Origin: Rhodothermales bacterium
Lineage (GTDB): Bacteria; Bacteroidota; Rhodothermia; Rhodothermales; JANQRZ01
Length of the DNA: 64,000 bases
Assembly (NCBI GenBank): GCA_039944855.1
Contig: JBDUXZ010000016.1
Span: 62,001-126,000 of the forward strand
Direction: 5' to 3'
Of this stretch, positions 41,845 to 50,455 are shown piece by piece. The position numbers and the translations under genes are program-made. The notes below the pieces were generated by a model. It ran no database searches and was not told where the DNA came from. It was given only the letters and a program-made list of their open reading frames with translations. Numbering within the stretch: the first letter of the stretch is position 1; every line of letters starts with the position of its first letter.

Positions 41845-43521
41845 ATGCTCCGCTTCGCTCTCCTCGCGGTCGTCCCGCTGCTCTTCGCTCCGGTGACCAC
41901 AGCGCAGACCGTCACCGGTACGCTCACGAGCGCCGCCGACGCGCCGCTGCCCGCCGCCCACGCCCACGCCTTCGTGCCGGGTGGCGAAGCGCCCGTCGCC
42001 ACGGTATCGGTCGGGCCGGACGGGCGGTTCGCGCTCGCGACGGGTCGCGACGGCTTCGTCGTCCTCCGCTTCACGGGGGCGAACCACCGCCCCGTCGATC
42101 TCCCGCTCTACGTCGGCGACGGGGAAGAGGTGGACCTTACGGTGCGCCTCGCCGTGAACCCGCTCCTCGACAACCTCTCCGACCTCCGCGTGCGCGGCGA
42201 CTTCGCCGGCGCGGGCCGGACGCTCAAGCCGCAGCCCGACGGCACGTTCGCCGAGACGTTCCCCGCGAGGGCCGACACGTTCGCGTATCAACTCACGGGC
42301 GGGTTCGTCCACGGCCCCCGCGTCAACGGCACTGATTGGGACCGGCTCGTCTTCGACGGCGGCAGCGACTACATCGCCGTGCTCGACGCGCCCGGCGACA
42401 GCGTGACGGTGACGTTCGACCCGCGCCTCGTCCCGGCGGCCGAGTCGCTTCCGTCCGTCGACTTCGCCGAGCGGGGGACGCGGGCGGCGCGCTCGGCAGC
42501 CGTGCTGCGCGACCTCGACAACCGGAGCGAACTCGTCTTCGAGGCCCGACGCCGTGCGATCATGGCTACGCGGGGCGTGCCGCCGGAGGACCGACAGGCC
42601 GCGCTCGATGCCGCGATGCAGCCGTTCGATCTGAGCGCCGAAGACGCCCGCCTCGCCGCGGCCGCCGACGCGGAAACCGACCCCGCCGTGCGGCAGGCGA
42701 TCCTGCTGAACTACGTCAGCGTCGAGACCGAACCGGCGCAGAAGGACCCGGCGCTCGCGTTGCGGGCGCTCCGCGACCTCGGGCCCGATGCGCCGCTGTG
42801 GGGGCTCTACCCCGCGCTCGTGCAGCGCACACTCGACCTCGCCCGGCTCGGCGATCCCGCGGCGGCGGAGCGGTCGGCGCAGGAGTTCTACGACGTGCAC
42901 CCCGATCCCGATGTGCAAGCCTACGCCCTGCTGCACGGCCTCGACGTGGCCGACCGCGCGGGGCAGGAGGGGCGTGCGCAGGGCTATTTCGCCCTGCTGC
43001 AAGAGGAGCGTTTCGCCGAGACCGACCCCGGCCTCATCGCCGAAGCCCTCTTCGGCCGCTACGACCTCACCGGCGGCATCCACGTCGGTGCACCCGTCCC
43101 CGATTTCTCGCTCCAACTCCTCGACGCGGAGGGCACCGTCTCCCGCGCATCGCTCCTCGGCCGTCCGTACCTCATCGACTTCTGGGCCGTGTGGTGCTCG
43201 CCGTGCGTCGCCGAGATGCCGAACCTGCACGCGACGTACGACCGCTACCGCGAGCGCGGCTTCGATATCCTCTCGATCTCGATGGACGACACCCCGGCCG
43301 AGGTCCGCGCTTTCCGCGCCGAGCGGTTCCCGATGCCGTGGCTGAACGTCTTCTCTGAGGAAGGCTTCGGCGGTGATCTCGCCGAGCGGTTCGAGGTCGG
43401 CAGCCTGCCGAAGCCGATTCTCGTTGGGGCCGACGGGCGGATCGTGGCCGAAGGCTCGGACCTGCGCGGGGCGAATCTCGGCGCGGCGCTCGAACAGCTG
43501 TTCACGGAGGCCGGCCAATGA
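41845..43521 (+). CDS. Exported thioredoxin-like (TlpA/ResA-type) protein with large N-terminal region
   Basis: The 558-residue protein has a signal peptide (MLRFALLAVVPLLFAPVTTA), an N-terminal beta-rich region (about 22-190), a helical middle (about 200-410) and a C-terminal TlpA-like domain (about 420-558). The redox pair is C451/C454 in FWAVWCSPCVAEMPN, and the cis-Pro loop is SLPKPILV. It probably reduces or reshuffles disulfides in the periplasm, as in cytochrome c maturation-type proteins of Bacteroidota. The stop overlaps the following start (ATGA). Confidence 0.88.
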   Translation: MLRFALLAVVPLLFAPVTTAQTVTGTLTSAADAPLPAAHAHAFVPGGEAPVATVSVGPDGRFALATGRDGFVVLRFTGANHRPVDLPLYVGDGEEVDLTVRLAVNPLLDNLSDLRVRGDFAGAGRTLKPQPDGTFAETFPARADTFAYQLTGGFVHGPRVNGTDWDRLVFDGGSDYIAVLDAPGDSVTVTFDPRLVPAAESLPSVDFAERGTRAARSAAVLRDLDNRSELVFEARRRAIMATRGVPPEDRQAALDAAMQPFDLSAEDARLAAAADAETDPAVRQAILLNYVSVETEPAQKDPALALRALRDLGPDAPLWGLYPALVQRTLDLARLGDPAAAERSAQEFYDVHPDPDVQAYALLHGLDVADRAGQEGRAQGYFALLQEERFAETDPGLIAEALFGRYDLTGGIHVGAPVPDFSLQLLDAEGTVSRASLLGRPYLIDFWAVWCSPCVAEMPNLHATYDRYRERGFDILSISMDDTPAEVRAFRAERFPMPWLNVFSEEGFGGDLAERFEVGSLPKPILVGADGRIVAEGSDLRGANLGAALEQLFTEAGQ

Positions 43522-44930
43522 CGACGCGCGACAACGGAGAGCTCGGCCGCCTGCTTGCCCGGGTGATGGCAGGCGTGGACGATTGGGAAGCGTCGTGGGG
43601 CGCGTTCGAGCGGCACCCGGCCTTGGCCGTGGATGCGGAGCGGCTCGACGCCGCGCTCGGCGAGTACCTCGACCGGCTGCGGGGGAACTACCCGTTCTTC
43701 CACCCGCGCTACGCCGGGCAGATGCTCAAGCCGCCGCACCCCGTCGCCGTCGCCGCCTACGCCGCCGCGATGCGGATCAACCCGAACAACCACGCCCTCG
43801 ACGGTGGCCCGCCCACCGGCGAGATGGAAAAGGAGGTCGTCGCCGATCTCGCCGCCCTCTTCGGCTTTCCCGGCGACACGCTCGGCCACCTCACCGGCGG
43901 CGGGACCGTCGCAAACCTCGAAGCGCTGTGGGTGGCCCGGCACCTGCACCCCGACAAAGCCGTCGCCTTCAGCGCCGACGCGCACTACACGCACGGGCGG
44001 ATGAGCGAAGTGCTCGGGCTCGACACCGCCGTGATCCCCACCGACGGGCGCGGCCACCTCGATCTCGCCGCGCTCGAAACCGAACTGCAGACCGGCCGCA
44101 TCGGCACCGTCGTCGTCACGCCGGGCACGACCGGGCTCGGCACGGTCGATCCGATCCACGACGTGCTCGCGCTGCGCGACCGCTACGGCGTTCGCATCCA
44201 CGCCGACGCAGCGTATGGCGGCTTCTTCGCGCTCCTCGCGCAGCCCGTCAGCGCCGCGCCCGCCGACTTCCCGGCCGAGGCGTTCCGCTCGCTCGCGGCC
44301 TGCGATTCGCTCGCCGTGGACCCGCACAAGCACGGGCTGCAGCCGTACGGCTGCGGCTGCATCCTCTTCCGCGACCCCGCCGTCGGCCGGTTTTACAGCC
44401 ACGATTCGCCGTACACGTACTTCACTTCCGACGAGCTGCATCTCGGCGAGATCTCGCTCGAATGCTCGCGGCCCGGCGCCGCCGCCGGCGCGCTCTGGCT
44501 CACGCTCCGCGCCCTCCCGCTCCGCCCCGACGACGGCCTCGGCCCGATCCTCGCCGCGTGCCTCCGCGCCGCCCGTGATTGGGCAACGCGGATCGAAGCG
44601 TCTGACGTGCTCGACCTCTACCTCCCGCCCGAGCTCGACATCGTCACCTTCTTCCCACGTACGGCCGAGCCGACGCTCTCGGCCGTCGACGCCGCGAGTC
44701 AGCGGCTGTTTGACGCGGCGATGGCGGACAACGACCCCGTTTTCCTCAGCCTCTACCGTGTCCCGGCCGAGGCGTTCTGCGCGCTGCACCCGCACATCGA
44801 AGCCGATCAGCCGCACGTCCGCATCCTCCGCTCCGTCCTCATGAAGCCCGAGCACGAACGCGCCGTCGGCTGGCTGCACGGGCGCGTTGAGTCGATGGCG
44901 CAGCACTTGAGCACTTCCCCTTCAACGTGA
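43518..44930 (+). CDS. PLP-dependent group II decarboxylase family protein
   Basis: The 470-residue protein has the group II decarboxylase fold. HPRYAGQMLKPPHPVAVAAY (62-81), LTGGGTVANLEALWVARHL (125-143) and HADAAYGGFF (228-237) precede the Schiff-base lysine K271 in VDPHKHGLQPYGCG. Relatives decarboxylate glutamate, tyrosine or aromatic amino acids; the substrate is not determinable here. It is translationally coupled to the thioredoxin-like gene upstream and nearly abuts rlmB. Confidence 0.88.
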   Translation: MTTRDNGELGRLLARVMAGVDDWEASWGAFERHPALAVDAERLDAALGEYLDRLRGNYPFFHPRYAGQMLKPPHPVAVAAYAAAMRINPNNHALDGGPPTGEMEKEVVADLAALFGFPGDTLGHLTGGGTVANLEALWVARHLHPDKAVAFSADAHYTHGRMSEVLGLDTAVIPTDGRGHLDLAALETELQTGRIGTVVVTPGTTGLGTVDPIHDVLALRDRYGVRIHADAAYGGFFALLAQPVSAAPADFPAEAFRSLAACDSLAVDPHKHGLQPYGCGCILFRDPAVGRFYSHDSPYTYFTSDELHLGEISLECSRPGAAAGALWLTLRALPLRPDDGLGPILAACLRAARDWATRIEASDVLDLYLPPELDIVTFFPRTAEPTLSAVDAASQRLFDAAMADNDPVFLSLYRVPAEAFCALHPHIEADQPHVRILRSVLMKPEHERAVGWLHGRVESMAQHLSTSPST

Positions 44931-44932
44931 AT

Positions 44933-45694
44933 ATGATGGCCGATCAGACAGGAATCATCGCAGGGCGCAACCCCGTGCGCGAGGCGCTGGAGCGTGGCGA
45001 GCGGAGCATCGAGAAGGTGTACCTCGCGAAGGGCGGCGGCGGGCGACCGCTGGACGTCATCCGCTCGCTCGCATCGGCGGCGGGCGTGCCGGTGCAGTTC
45101 GTGCCGCCGCAGAAGCTGAACAGCCTCGCGCCGGGCGTGACGCACCAGGGCTGCGTCGCGATTGCTGCGGCGCTGGAGTACGCCGTGCTCGAGGAGATGC
45201 TGCACGCGATCGCCGCGACGCCGGACGACGTGCGGGACACGAAACCGGTACTCGTCGTGCTCGACGAGATCACGGACCCGCATAACTTCGGAGCGATCCT
45301 CCGGAGCGCGGTGGCGGTGGGCGCGGCGGGCGTGATCGTGCCCGAGAGCAACCAAGCCCCGCTCAACACGACGACGCTGAAGGCGAGTGCGGGCATGGCC
45401 CCGCGCATCCCCGTCGCCCGCGTGACGAACCTCTCGAACGCGCTCCTCCAACTCAAAGAGCGGGGCTACTGGGTGGCCGGCCTCGACGGTGAGGCGGAGG
45501 AGACGGTGTGGACCCTCGACTGGGACCGGCCGCTCGCGCTCGTCGTCGGGAGCGAGGGGAAGGGGCTGCGGCCGCGCGTGCGCGAGACGTGCGACTTCCT
45601 CGTGTCGATCCCGATGCGCGGCCCGGCCGAGTCGCTCAACGCGTCTGTGGCGACGGGGATCGCGCTCTTCGCGGCCGTCCGCGACCGCGTCTGA
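44933..45694 (+). CDS. rlmB: 23S rRNA 2'-O-methyltransferase RlmB (TrmH/SpoU family)
   Basis: The protein, about 253 residues, has an N-terminal L30e-like substrate-binding domain (about 8-85: IIAGRNPVREALERGERSIE) and a SPOUT knot domain. The knot has LDEITDPHNFGAILRSA, VVGSEGKGLRPRVRETCD and IPMRGPAESLNASVATGIAL. It methylates G2251 of 23S rRNA in E. coli. Initiation could be GTG 44927, ATG 44933 or ATG 44936; I list the second. Confidence 0.92.
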   Translation: MMADQTGIIAGRNPVREALERGERSIEKVYLAKGGGGRPLDVIRSLASAAGVPVQFVPPQKLNSLAPGVTHQGCVAIAAALEYAVLEEMLHAIAATPDDVRDTKPVLVVLDEITDPHNFGAILRSAVAVGAAGVIVPESNQAPLNTTTLKASAGMAPRIPVARVTNLSNALLQLKERGYWVAGLDGEAEETVWTLDWDRPLALVVGSEGKGLRPRVRETCDFLVSIPMRGPAESLNASVATGIALFAAVRDRV

Positions 45695-45719
45695 CCGCAG
45701 GGTCGGAGGACTGCGGATG

Positions 45720-45747
45720 GGCCGGACGGCACCCACTCCGTCCGGCC
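45720..45747 (+). terminator. Hairpin between convergent genes after rlmB
   Basis: GGCCGGACGG and its complement (ending 45747) form a 10-bp stem followed by CTCTTCC. The T-content is low; it may serve both rlmB and the convergent gene. Confidence 0.4.
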
Positions 45748-45779
45748 TCTTCCCGCAGGCAAATCAGCGGCGCAGAGGC

Positions 45780-46037
45780 TCAGCGCTTGTTGCGCAGGCC
45801 GTAGACGATCTTGCGGATCGTGTCGAACTGGAGGTAGGGATGCTCCTCGCGCAGCGCCTCGATGGCCTCATAGGCTGGGGTATCGCGGTGGCGCATCTGG
45901 CGAAACGCCTCGCGGATCCGGAAGTCGCGGACGCCCTTCTCGTTGAGCAGGTTGTGCTCGACGAGACGCTGGTACACGTCTTCACTGATGAGCCCTTCGA
46001 GCGGGTTTTCGGAGTCTGGTGCCGACGTATACTCCAT
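45780..46037 (-). CDS. Hypothetical helical protein, 85 residues
   Basis: The product is highly charged and helical (VYQRLVEHNLLNEKGVRDFR, then IREAFRQMRHRDTPAYEAIE), with no signal or membrane segment. I do not recognise the family. The codon pattern looks like that of surrounding genes. The RDFRIREAFRQMR and YLQFDTIRKIVY segments could form a compact DNA- or protein-binding helical bundle; this is a guess. Confidence 0.6.
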   Translation of the reverse strand: MEYTSAPDSENPLEGLISEDVYQRLVEHNLLNEKGVRDFRIREAFRQMRHRDTPAYEAIEALREEHPYLQFDTIRKIVYGLRNKR

Positions 46038-46167
46038 GAGATCGGGCGGTTGGTACCGGAGCGAGCCGTGGTGGGGCTCGGCCCCGCGGCCACAGGATGC
46101 AGCCGCAAGGAAACGGTACGGATCGCGCCCAGCGACCTCAAGCCGAACGCTCCGAACGGTCGCCGCC

Positions 46168-46536
46168 TCAGTCCGAACGGACAGAGACCGCCGTCGAGTC
46201 GTAGAGCCATTCGGCGGCGGCGAGCACGGGCCGCCCGTCCTCCTGCCGCAGCGTGCCCTGCACGAAGAGCCGCTGCCCGACGAGCATCGGCAGCGCCTCC
46301 GGCAGCTCGACGCGCACGAGCCCCGTCCCGTCGTCGAGCGTGAGCACGCGCTCGCCCGCGCGCTGGTCGCTCACACGGCCGTTGATGGACACCTGCGCGC
46401 CCGACGCGGCGAGCGAATCGAGGGCGGAAACGGTCGTGGAGGAGAGGTCGAATGCGCCGGGCTCGCCGGGCGCCGCAGGCTCGTCGCCACGGCAACCGGC
46501 GAGGAGGAAGAGGAGAAGGAGGGGAGCGAAGCGCAT
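46168..46536 (-). CDS. Lipoprotein with OB-fold-like domain
   Basis: The 122-residue protein begins MRFAPLLLLFLLAGC, a lipoprotein signal (LAGC). The mature part (VSINGRVSDQRAGERVLTLD, DGTGLVRVELPEALPMLVGQ, RLFVQGTLRQEDGRPVLAAA) reads as a five-stranded OB/NirD-like fold, as in bacterial nucleic-acid- or oligosaccharide-binding domains that follow the GRV...DGTG pattern. Function unknown. It lies downstream of the LPG-synthase-like gene. Confidence 0.7.
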   Translation of the reverse strand: MRFAPLLLLFLLAGCRGDEPAAPGEPGAFDLSSTTVSALDSLAASGAQVSINGRVSDQRAGERVLTLDDGTGLVRVELPEALPMLVGQRLFVQGTLRQEDGRPVLAAAEWLYDSTAVSVRSD

Positions 46537-46549
46537 CGGAGAGTCGGAG

Positions 46550-46577
46550 GTAGAGACGCAGCATGCTGCGTCTGCGC
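46550..46577. repeat. Intergenic palindrome (GTAGAGACGCAGCA), right arm decayed
   Basis: GTAGAGACGCAGCA is followed by TGCTGCGTCTGCGC, where the last bases depart from symmetry. A further GCGCGTCTGTAC (46583-46594) may be the remnant of a second copy. Confidence 0.6.
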
Positions 46578-46618
46578 AGGCGCGCGCGTCTGTACGGCAG
46601 TCGGTAGGAAAGGCGAAG

Positions 46619-47680
46619 CTACGCCGACGGATCAGTGTCAGTCGAGGAGCGTGCCGTCTCGGCGCGGAGGGCGCGGAAGCTCGTGCCTTGTAGGAGCAGG
46701 CACAGCGCGCCGACGGCGGCGTAGAGCACGAGCTGCGCCGCATGCGAGAACACGGCGTAGGCCGTCGCTGGGGCCGCCGCCACGCCGAAAAGGACATCGA
46801 GCGTGCGGATCGTGACGAAGTGGTACGAGCCCACGCCGCCGGGCGACGGCACGGCCATCCCCACCGTCCCCACCATCAGCAGCACCCACGTATCGACCAG
46901 CCCGAGCGCGTCGATGCCGAACATCCGCAGTGGGAGGAACGTCACGAGGAGGTACGCGGCCCAGATGCCGAGCGTCGTCGCGACGATGCCGAGCCGGCGC
47001 GGCGCGCGGATGACGGAGGCGAGCCCGTCGCGGAACGACGCGAGCGTGGCGACGACGCGGGAGGCGAGTCCTTCGGCCCGCACGCTCCGCCGCAGCAGCG
47101 CCCGGAAGAGGAGGGCGAGCCCGACGAGCACGCCGATGCCGACTGCGACCACGATCCACCACGCGACGGGCGGGTCGGCGAGCAGGTCAGCCACGGGTGC
47201 GAAGAGCGGCGCGACGACCGCCGTCCGGTCGGCCAGAATGACGAACGCGGCGACGAGCCCGACGGCCAGCACGAGCACGTCCAGCAACCGCTCCACGACG
47301 ACGGTCCCGAACACGCCGGAGAACGAGAGCCTCGACTGCGAGGCGAGGTTCGCCGTGCGCGCCACTTCGCCGAGACGGGGCGCGGCGTAGTTCACCATGT
47401 ACCCGATCATCAGCGAGTAGAACGCCGTCTTGAATGGGACGCGGCCGACGTGCCCCTCGGTATCGGGGAGTGCTTCGAGCAGCATCTGCCACCGCCACGC
47501 GCGGAGGCCGTGCGAGCCGAGGAGGAGCACGACGAGCGGGAGGAGGTACCAGTAATTCGCCGTCCGCAGCGCGTCGCCGAGCGCGCCGAAGTCCACGTTC
47601 CGCAGCGCGAGCCACAGCAGCCCGCCGCCCAGCACGAACGAGCCGACTTGCACGAGGAGGGATTTGAGGCGCTGCGGCAC
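46619..47680 (-). CDS. Lysylphosphatidylglycerol-synthase-TM-like flippase (UPF0104)
   Basis: The 353-residue protein has about eight membrane helices and the family marks GLRAWRWQMLLEA (about 58-70), YMVNYAAPRLGEVARTANLA (about 94-113), VVVERLLDVLVLAVGLVAAF and AVPSPGGVGSYHF. It is the integral membrane half of MprF, without the aminoacyltransferase domain. Stand-alone members may translocate lipids or polyisoprenoids. No partner glycosyltransferase is adjacent. Confidence 0.88.
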   Translation of the reverse strand: MPQRLKSLLVQVGSFVLGGGLLWLALRNVDFGALGDALRTANYWYLLPLVVLLLGSHGLRAWRWQMLLEALPDTEGHVGRVPFKTAFYSLMIGYMVNYAAPRLGEVARTANLASQSRLSFSGVFGTVVVERLLDVLVLAVGLVAAFVILADRTAVVAPLFAPVADLLADPPVAWWIVVAVGIGVLVGLALLFRALLRRSVRAEGLASRVVATLASFRDGLASVIRAPRRLGIVATTLGIWAAYLLVTFLPLRMFGIDALGLVDTWVLLMVGTVGMAVPSPGGVGSYHFVTIRTLDVLFGVAAAPATAYAVFSHAAQLVLYAAVGALCLLLQGTSFRALRAETARSSTDTDPSA

Positions 47681-47704
47681 GGGCGTCGGCGGATGGGGAG
47701 GCTA

Positions 47705-47736
47705 CAAAAGAAACGGGGCGACCGAAGCCGCCCCGT
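47705..47736 (-). terminator. Intrinsic terminator of lolA
   Basis: ACGGGGCG / CGCCCCGT (47713-47720, 47729-47736) with a T-rich tail on the minus strand (TTTCTTTT, 47705-47712), 33 bases after the lolA stop. Confidence 0.8.
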
Positions 47737-47768
47737 CCCAAGTCTCTGCGAATACGGCTGCGAGCCGT

Positions 47769-48407
47769 TTACGAACGGAGGTCGACGACCTCGGCCCCCT
47801 GCGGCGTGACAAACCGGAACACGTCGTTGCCCAGGCGCGGGTTGACCTCCACGTCGCGGAGGTCGAAGGCGACGCGGGTGCCGTTGCCGTCGACGATCTG
47901 CACGCGCGTCGGGAGCGCGTCGCTCGCGCGGACGAAGAGCGTGACCTCGCGGAGAAACGAGCCCGACTCCTTCGGCGTCAGCTTCAGCCGGTCGTGACGG
48001 ACGCCGCTGATGGACTCGCTGCCCTGCACGGTCACGTTGAAGCGGTCGGGGTAGTTGGTGAAGAAGTCGGCGGGGGAGAACGCCGTCTCGTCGGCGACGG
48101 CGTCGTTCACGAGGACCTGCTTCTCGGACTTCGAGTAGACCCACGCCGTCGTCCCGTCGGTGACGAGGGTCTGGTCGCCGGTCTCGATGCGGTAGGCGTC
48201 GCCGCGCAGCGTGAGCGTGCCTTCCATCGAGGCGTCGCCGATCGTCTGGACGAAGTGGGCGCGGAGGGCGTCGGTGGACTCGTAGCGCGCGCGGAGGCGG
48301 TCGAGGATGGTATCGCCCTTCTGGGCGTAGGCTTGTCCAGTCGAGAGGACAGTGGCGAAGAGGATCGCGGCGAGGAGAGCCGTAAAGCGTGATTTCTGGG
48401 TCATCAT
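47769..48407 (-). CDS. lolA: LolA-like outer-membrane lipoprotein carrier
   Basis: The 212-residue exported protein (signal MMTQKSRFTALLAAILFATV, cut after QAYA) has the LolA pattern: LRARYESTDALRAHFVQTI, MEGTLTLRGDAYRIETGDQT, WVYSKSEKQVLVND and VFRFVTPQGAEVVDLR at the end. It would shuttle lipoproteins across the periplasm to the outer membrane. Paired ATGs at 48407 and 48404 are equivalent starts. A strong terminator follows. Confidence 0.85.
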   Translation of the reverse strand: MMTQKSRFTALLAAILFATVLSTGQAYAQKGDTILDRLRARYESTDALRAHFVQTIGDASMEGTLTLRGDAYRIETGDQTLVTDGTTAWVYSKSEKQVLVNDAVADETAFSPADFFTNYPDRFNVTVQGSESISGVRHDRLKLTPKESGSFLREVTLFVRASDALPTRVQIVDGNGTRVAFDLRDVEVNPRLGNDVFRFVTPQGAEVVDLRS

Positions 48408-48495
48408 GAGCGTGCTCGGAAGAGGAAGCGTAGGGGTGGGAATCGGGCGTATCGAAGGCAAAGGGTGTGCCCGGGCGGGGGTCGAGCAAACGACG

Positions 48496-48526
48496 AGCGC
48501 CCCGCCGGACCGGCCGGCGGGGCGCT
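48496..48526. terminator. Strong hairpin downstream of hsp20
   Basis: A perfect 13-bp stem (AGCGCCCCGCCGG and complement) lies 30 bases past the hsp20 stop on the minus strand. The T-run is weak, so it may act as a terminator or 3'-end stabiliser. Confidence 0.5.
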
Positions 48527-48555
48527 TCCGAAGCGGGAGTGCAACGGCACCCCGC

Positions 48556-49026
48556 TTACGAAGTTGCCTCTAGCTCCTGACGGCTCCCGACTTCGATCCG
48601 GCGCGGCTTCCGCTCCTCGGCCTTGCCGACGCGGAGCGTCAGCACGCCGTCATCGAACGTCGCGTCGATGTTGTCGGGGTCGACGTTGGGGCCGAAGTTG
48701 AAGGAGCGGAAGAACCGGCCGTACGACCGCTCGACGCGGTGGAACTGGCCGCTCTCGTGCTCCTCCCGCATCGACCGCTCGCCGGAGATCTTGAGCGTGC
48801 CGTCCTCGACCGTGATGTCGAGGTCGTCCCGGCCGATGCCGGGCAGGTCGAGGGCGAGGACGAACGCGTCGTCGGTCTCGGAGATGTCGGCGCGGGGTGC
48901 CCACACGGCCGATTCCTGCTGCTCGCCGCCCGTCGAGCGGGTGGGGAGGAAGTCGTCGAAGAGACGGGACATTTCGCGGCGCAGCACGTCGAAGTCGCTG
49001 CCGCGATGATAGCGCATGACAGCCAT
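48556..49026 (-). CDS. Small heat-shock protein, Hsp20/alpha-crystallin family
   Basis: The 156-residue protein has an N-terminal arm (MRYHRGSDFDVLRREMSRLF) and the alpha-crystallin domain (about 42-142: WAPRADISETDDAFVLALDL, PGIGRDDLDITVEDGTLKIS, RSYGRFFRSFNFGPNVD) with the GVLTLRVGK motif near the end. It holds unfolding proteins during stress. The 100-base region upstream, before the divergent gene, is relatively AT-rich. Confidence 0.93.
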   Translation of the reverse strand: MAVMRYHRGSDFDVLRREMSRLFDDFLPTRSTGGEQQESAVWAPRADISETDDAFVLALDLPGIGRDDLDITVEDGTLKISGERSMREEHESGQFHRVERSYGRFFRSFNFGPNVDPDNIDATFDDGVLTLRVGKAEERKPRRIEVGSRQELEATS

Positions 49027-49198
49027 GGTAGGAATCGATGGTTGGTTTGAATAGAGGGTGGAACGATGGGATAGATCGCAATCTGTCCCATACACTTGAT
49101 CGAATATCACACGCTGTGCCACGCGTAATTCCTTGTCATGGTGGCAGAGTGTCTCCGGTCAGTATCCCGTTCGTCTGTCAGATTTCACGAGCCATCGC

Positions 49199-49672
49199 AT
49201 GACACGGAAGCCCCTCGTCATTCATTCTGGCGGACAGACCGGCGTGGACCGTGCCGCGCTCGACGCAGCACTCGCGGCGGGCGTCCCCGTCGGCGGGTGG
49301 TGCCCGCTCGGCCGGTGGGCGGAAGACGGACCGATCCCCTCGCGCTACCCGCTCCGCGAGACGCCGACGCCGGAGGTCGCCGAGCGCACGCGGTGGAACG
49401 TCCGCGACGCCGACGCCACGCTCATCCTCACGCGCGGCACCCCGACGGGCGGCACCGCGACGACGCTCGAAGCCGTCGACGCGCTCGGCAAACCGCGCTT
49501 CGTCGTCGATCTCGCGCAGATGGCGGACGTGGCGCCGGTGGCAGCGTGGGTACGGGCGAATGGGGCGACGGTGCTCAACGTCGCGGGGCCGCGCGAGAGC
49601 ACCGCGCCGGGCATCTACGCGGAAGCTCACCGATTCATGACGCGGCTACTCCGCGCGCTCGGCGGGCGTTAG
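49199..49672 (+). CDS. Putative molybdenum-carrier / SLOG-fold protein
   Basis: The 157-residue protein has the Rossmann-like start VIHSGGQTGVDRAALDAALA (about 7-26), GGWCPLGRWAEDGPIPSRYP (about 32-51), and RNVRDADATLILTRG-like WNVRDADATLILTRGTPTGG. This is the putative molybdenum carrier family, related to SLOG nucleotide-binding proteins. Its real ligand is uncertain. Its stop overlaps the convergent TonB-domain gene by four bases. Confidence 0.85.
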   Translation: MTRKPLVIHSGGQTGVDRAALDAALAAGVPVGGWCPLGRWAEDGPIPSRYPLRETPTPEVAERTRWNVRDADATLILTRGTPTGGTATTLEAVDALGKPRFVVDLAQMADVAPVAAWVRANGATVLNVAGPRESTAPGIYAEAHRFMTRLLRALGGR

Positions 49673-50055
49673 CCGTCGCTGCGGTCGGGGCCGAGCTTGA
49701 ACTTGATCGGGAGCGAGAACCGGACCTTGACGGGCTCACCGCGCTGCGTGCCGGGCTCGAACCGCGCCTGCCGGACGACGCGGAGCGCTTCGGCGTCGAT
49801 CTCGGGGCCGAGGCTGCGGAGGATCTTCTCGTCGATCACATTCCCCGTTTCATCGACGACGAACTGGACGAACACCGTCCCTTCGATCCCGTCCGCTTTG
49901 GCGGCTTCGGGGTAATGGATTTCCTGCTGGAGCCCTTCGAGCCCGCCGACGAGCTGGGGCGGATTCTCGACGTAGTTGAGGAGATCGTCGTCCTGCGCGC
50001 GGGCGGGGAGGGCGATGCAAAGGAGCAGCAGAATGGGCGTGAGGCGGGCAAGCAT
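49669..50055 (-). CDS. Exported protein with TonB C-terminal domain, no membrane anchor
   Basis: The 128-residue protein has a cleavable signal peptide (LTPILLLLCIALPARA) and then almost only a TonB C-terminal domain: LVGGLEGLQQEIHYPEAAKA, GTVFVQFVVDETGNVIDEKI and PGTQRGEPVKVRFSLPIKF. It lacks the membrane helix and spacer needed for energy transduction. The last 20 residues almost match the lipoprotein at 6496-7275, suggesting duplication or shared constraint. It may bind TonB-box receptors or be a periplasmic partner. Confidence 0.8.
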   Translation of the reverse strand: MLARLTPILLLLCIALPARAQDDDLLNYVENPPQLVGGLEGLQQEIHYPEAAKADGIEGTVFVQFVVDETGNVIDEKILRSLGPEIDAEALRVVRQARFEPGTQRGEPVKVRFSLPIKFKLGPDRSDG

Positions 50056-50125
50056 GGCAACGGAGCGTGAGTGAATGCAGCGAACGGGCGGCACAGGCCG
50101 CTACGTAATAGAGTCCGCTCGGCCG

Positions 50126-50455
50126 CTAACGTTGCTCGCCGTCCGTGTCGCCGCGCCGGATGCGGTCGCGGTAGCTGTTGCCGTAGAGGTCCTCGCCGTC
50201 GCGCAGCCGCCGGGCGGCGCGGGCATAGACGTAGACCACAGCCGCCGCCCCGCCGACGATCGTGAGGATGAGCGGGAGCCAGAACGGCACGTCGAACACG
50301 CCGTCGGCGAACCACCCCGGCCGCTTCGCCTTCACGTCCGGGTTCAGCACGGCCTTGTCAACGAGCCACACCGTCATCCCGATGCCGAACACGACGACGA
50401 GCGCCCCGGCGATGCGGAGCAGCTTCAGCGGGCCTTTCGGGATCGGCTCACTCAT
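50126..50455 (-). CDS. Small two-helix membrane protein downstream of hisF
   Basis: The 109-residue protein has two hydrophobic helices (about 11-31 and 57-79) separated by a short loop with [17 protein letters not shown]. The cytoplasmic tail is charged ([20 protein letters not shown]). Family not recognised. Its ATG overlaps the hisF stop (ATGA), so it is co-translated with hisF although no histidine role is evident. Confidence 0.65.
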   Translation of the reverse strand: MSEPIPKGPLKLLRIAGALVVVFGIGMTVWLVDKAVLNPDVKAKRPGWFADGVFDVPFWLPLILTIVGGAAAVVYVYARAARRLRDGEDLYGNSYRDRIRRGDTDGEQR

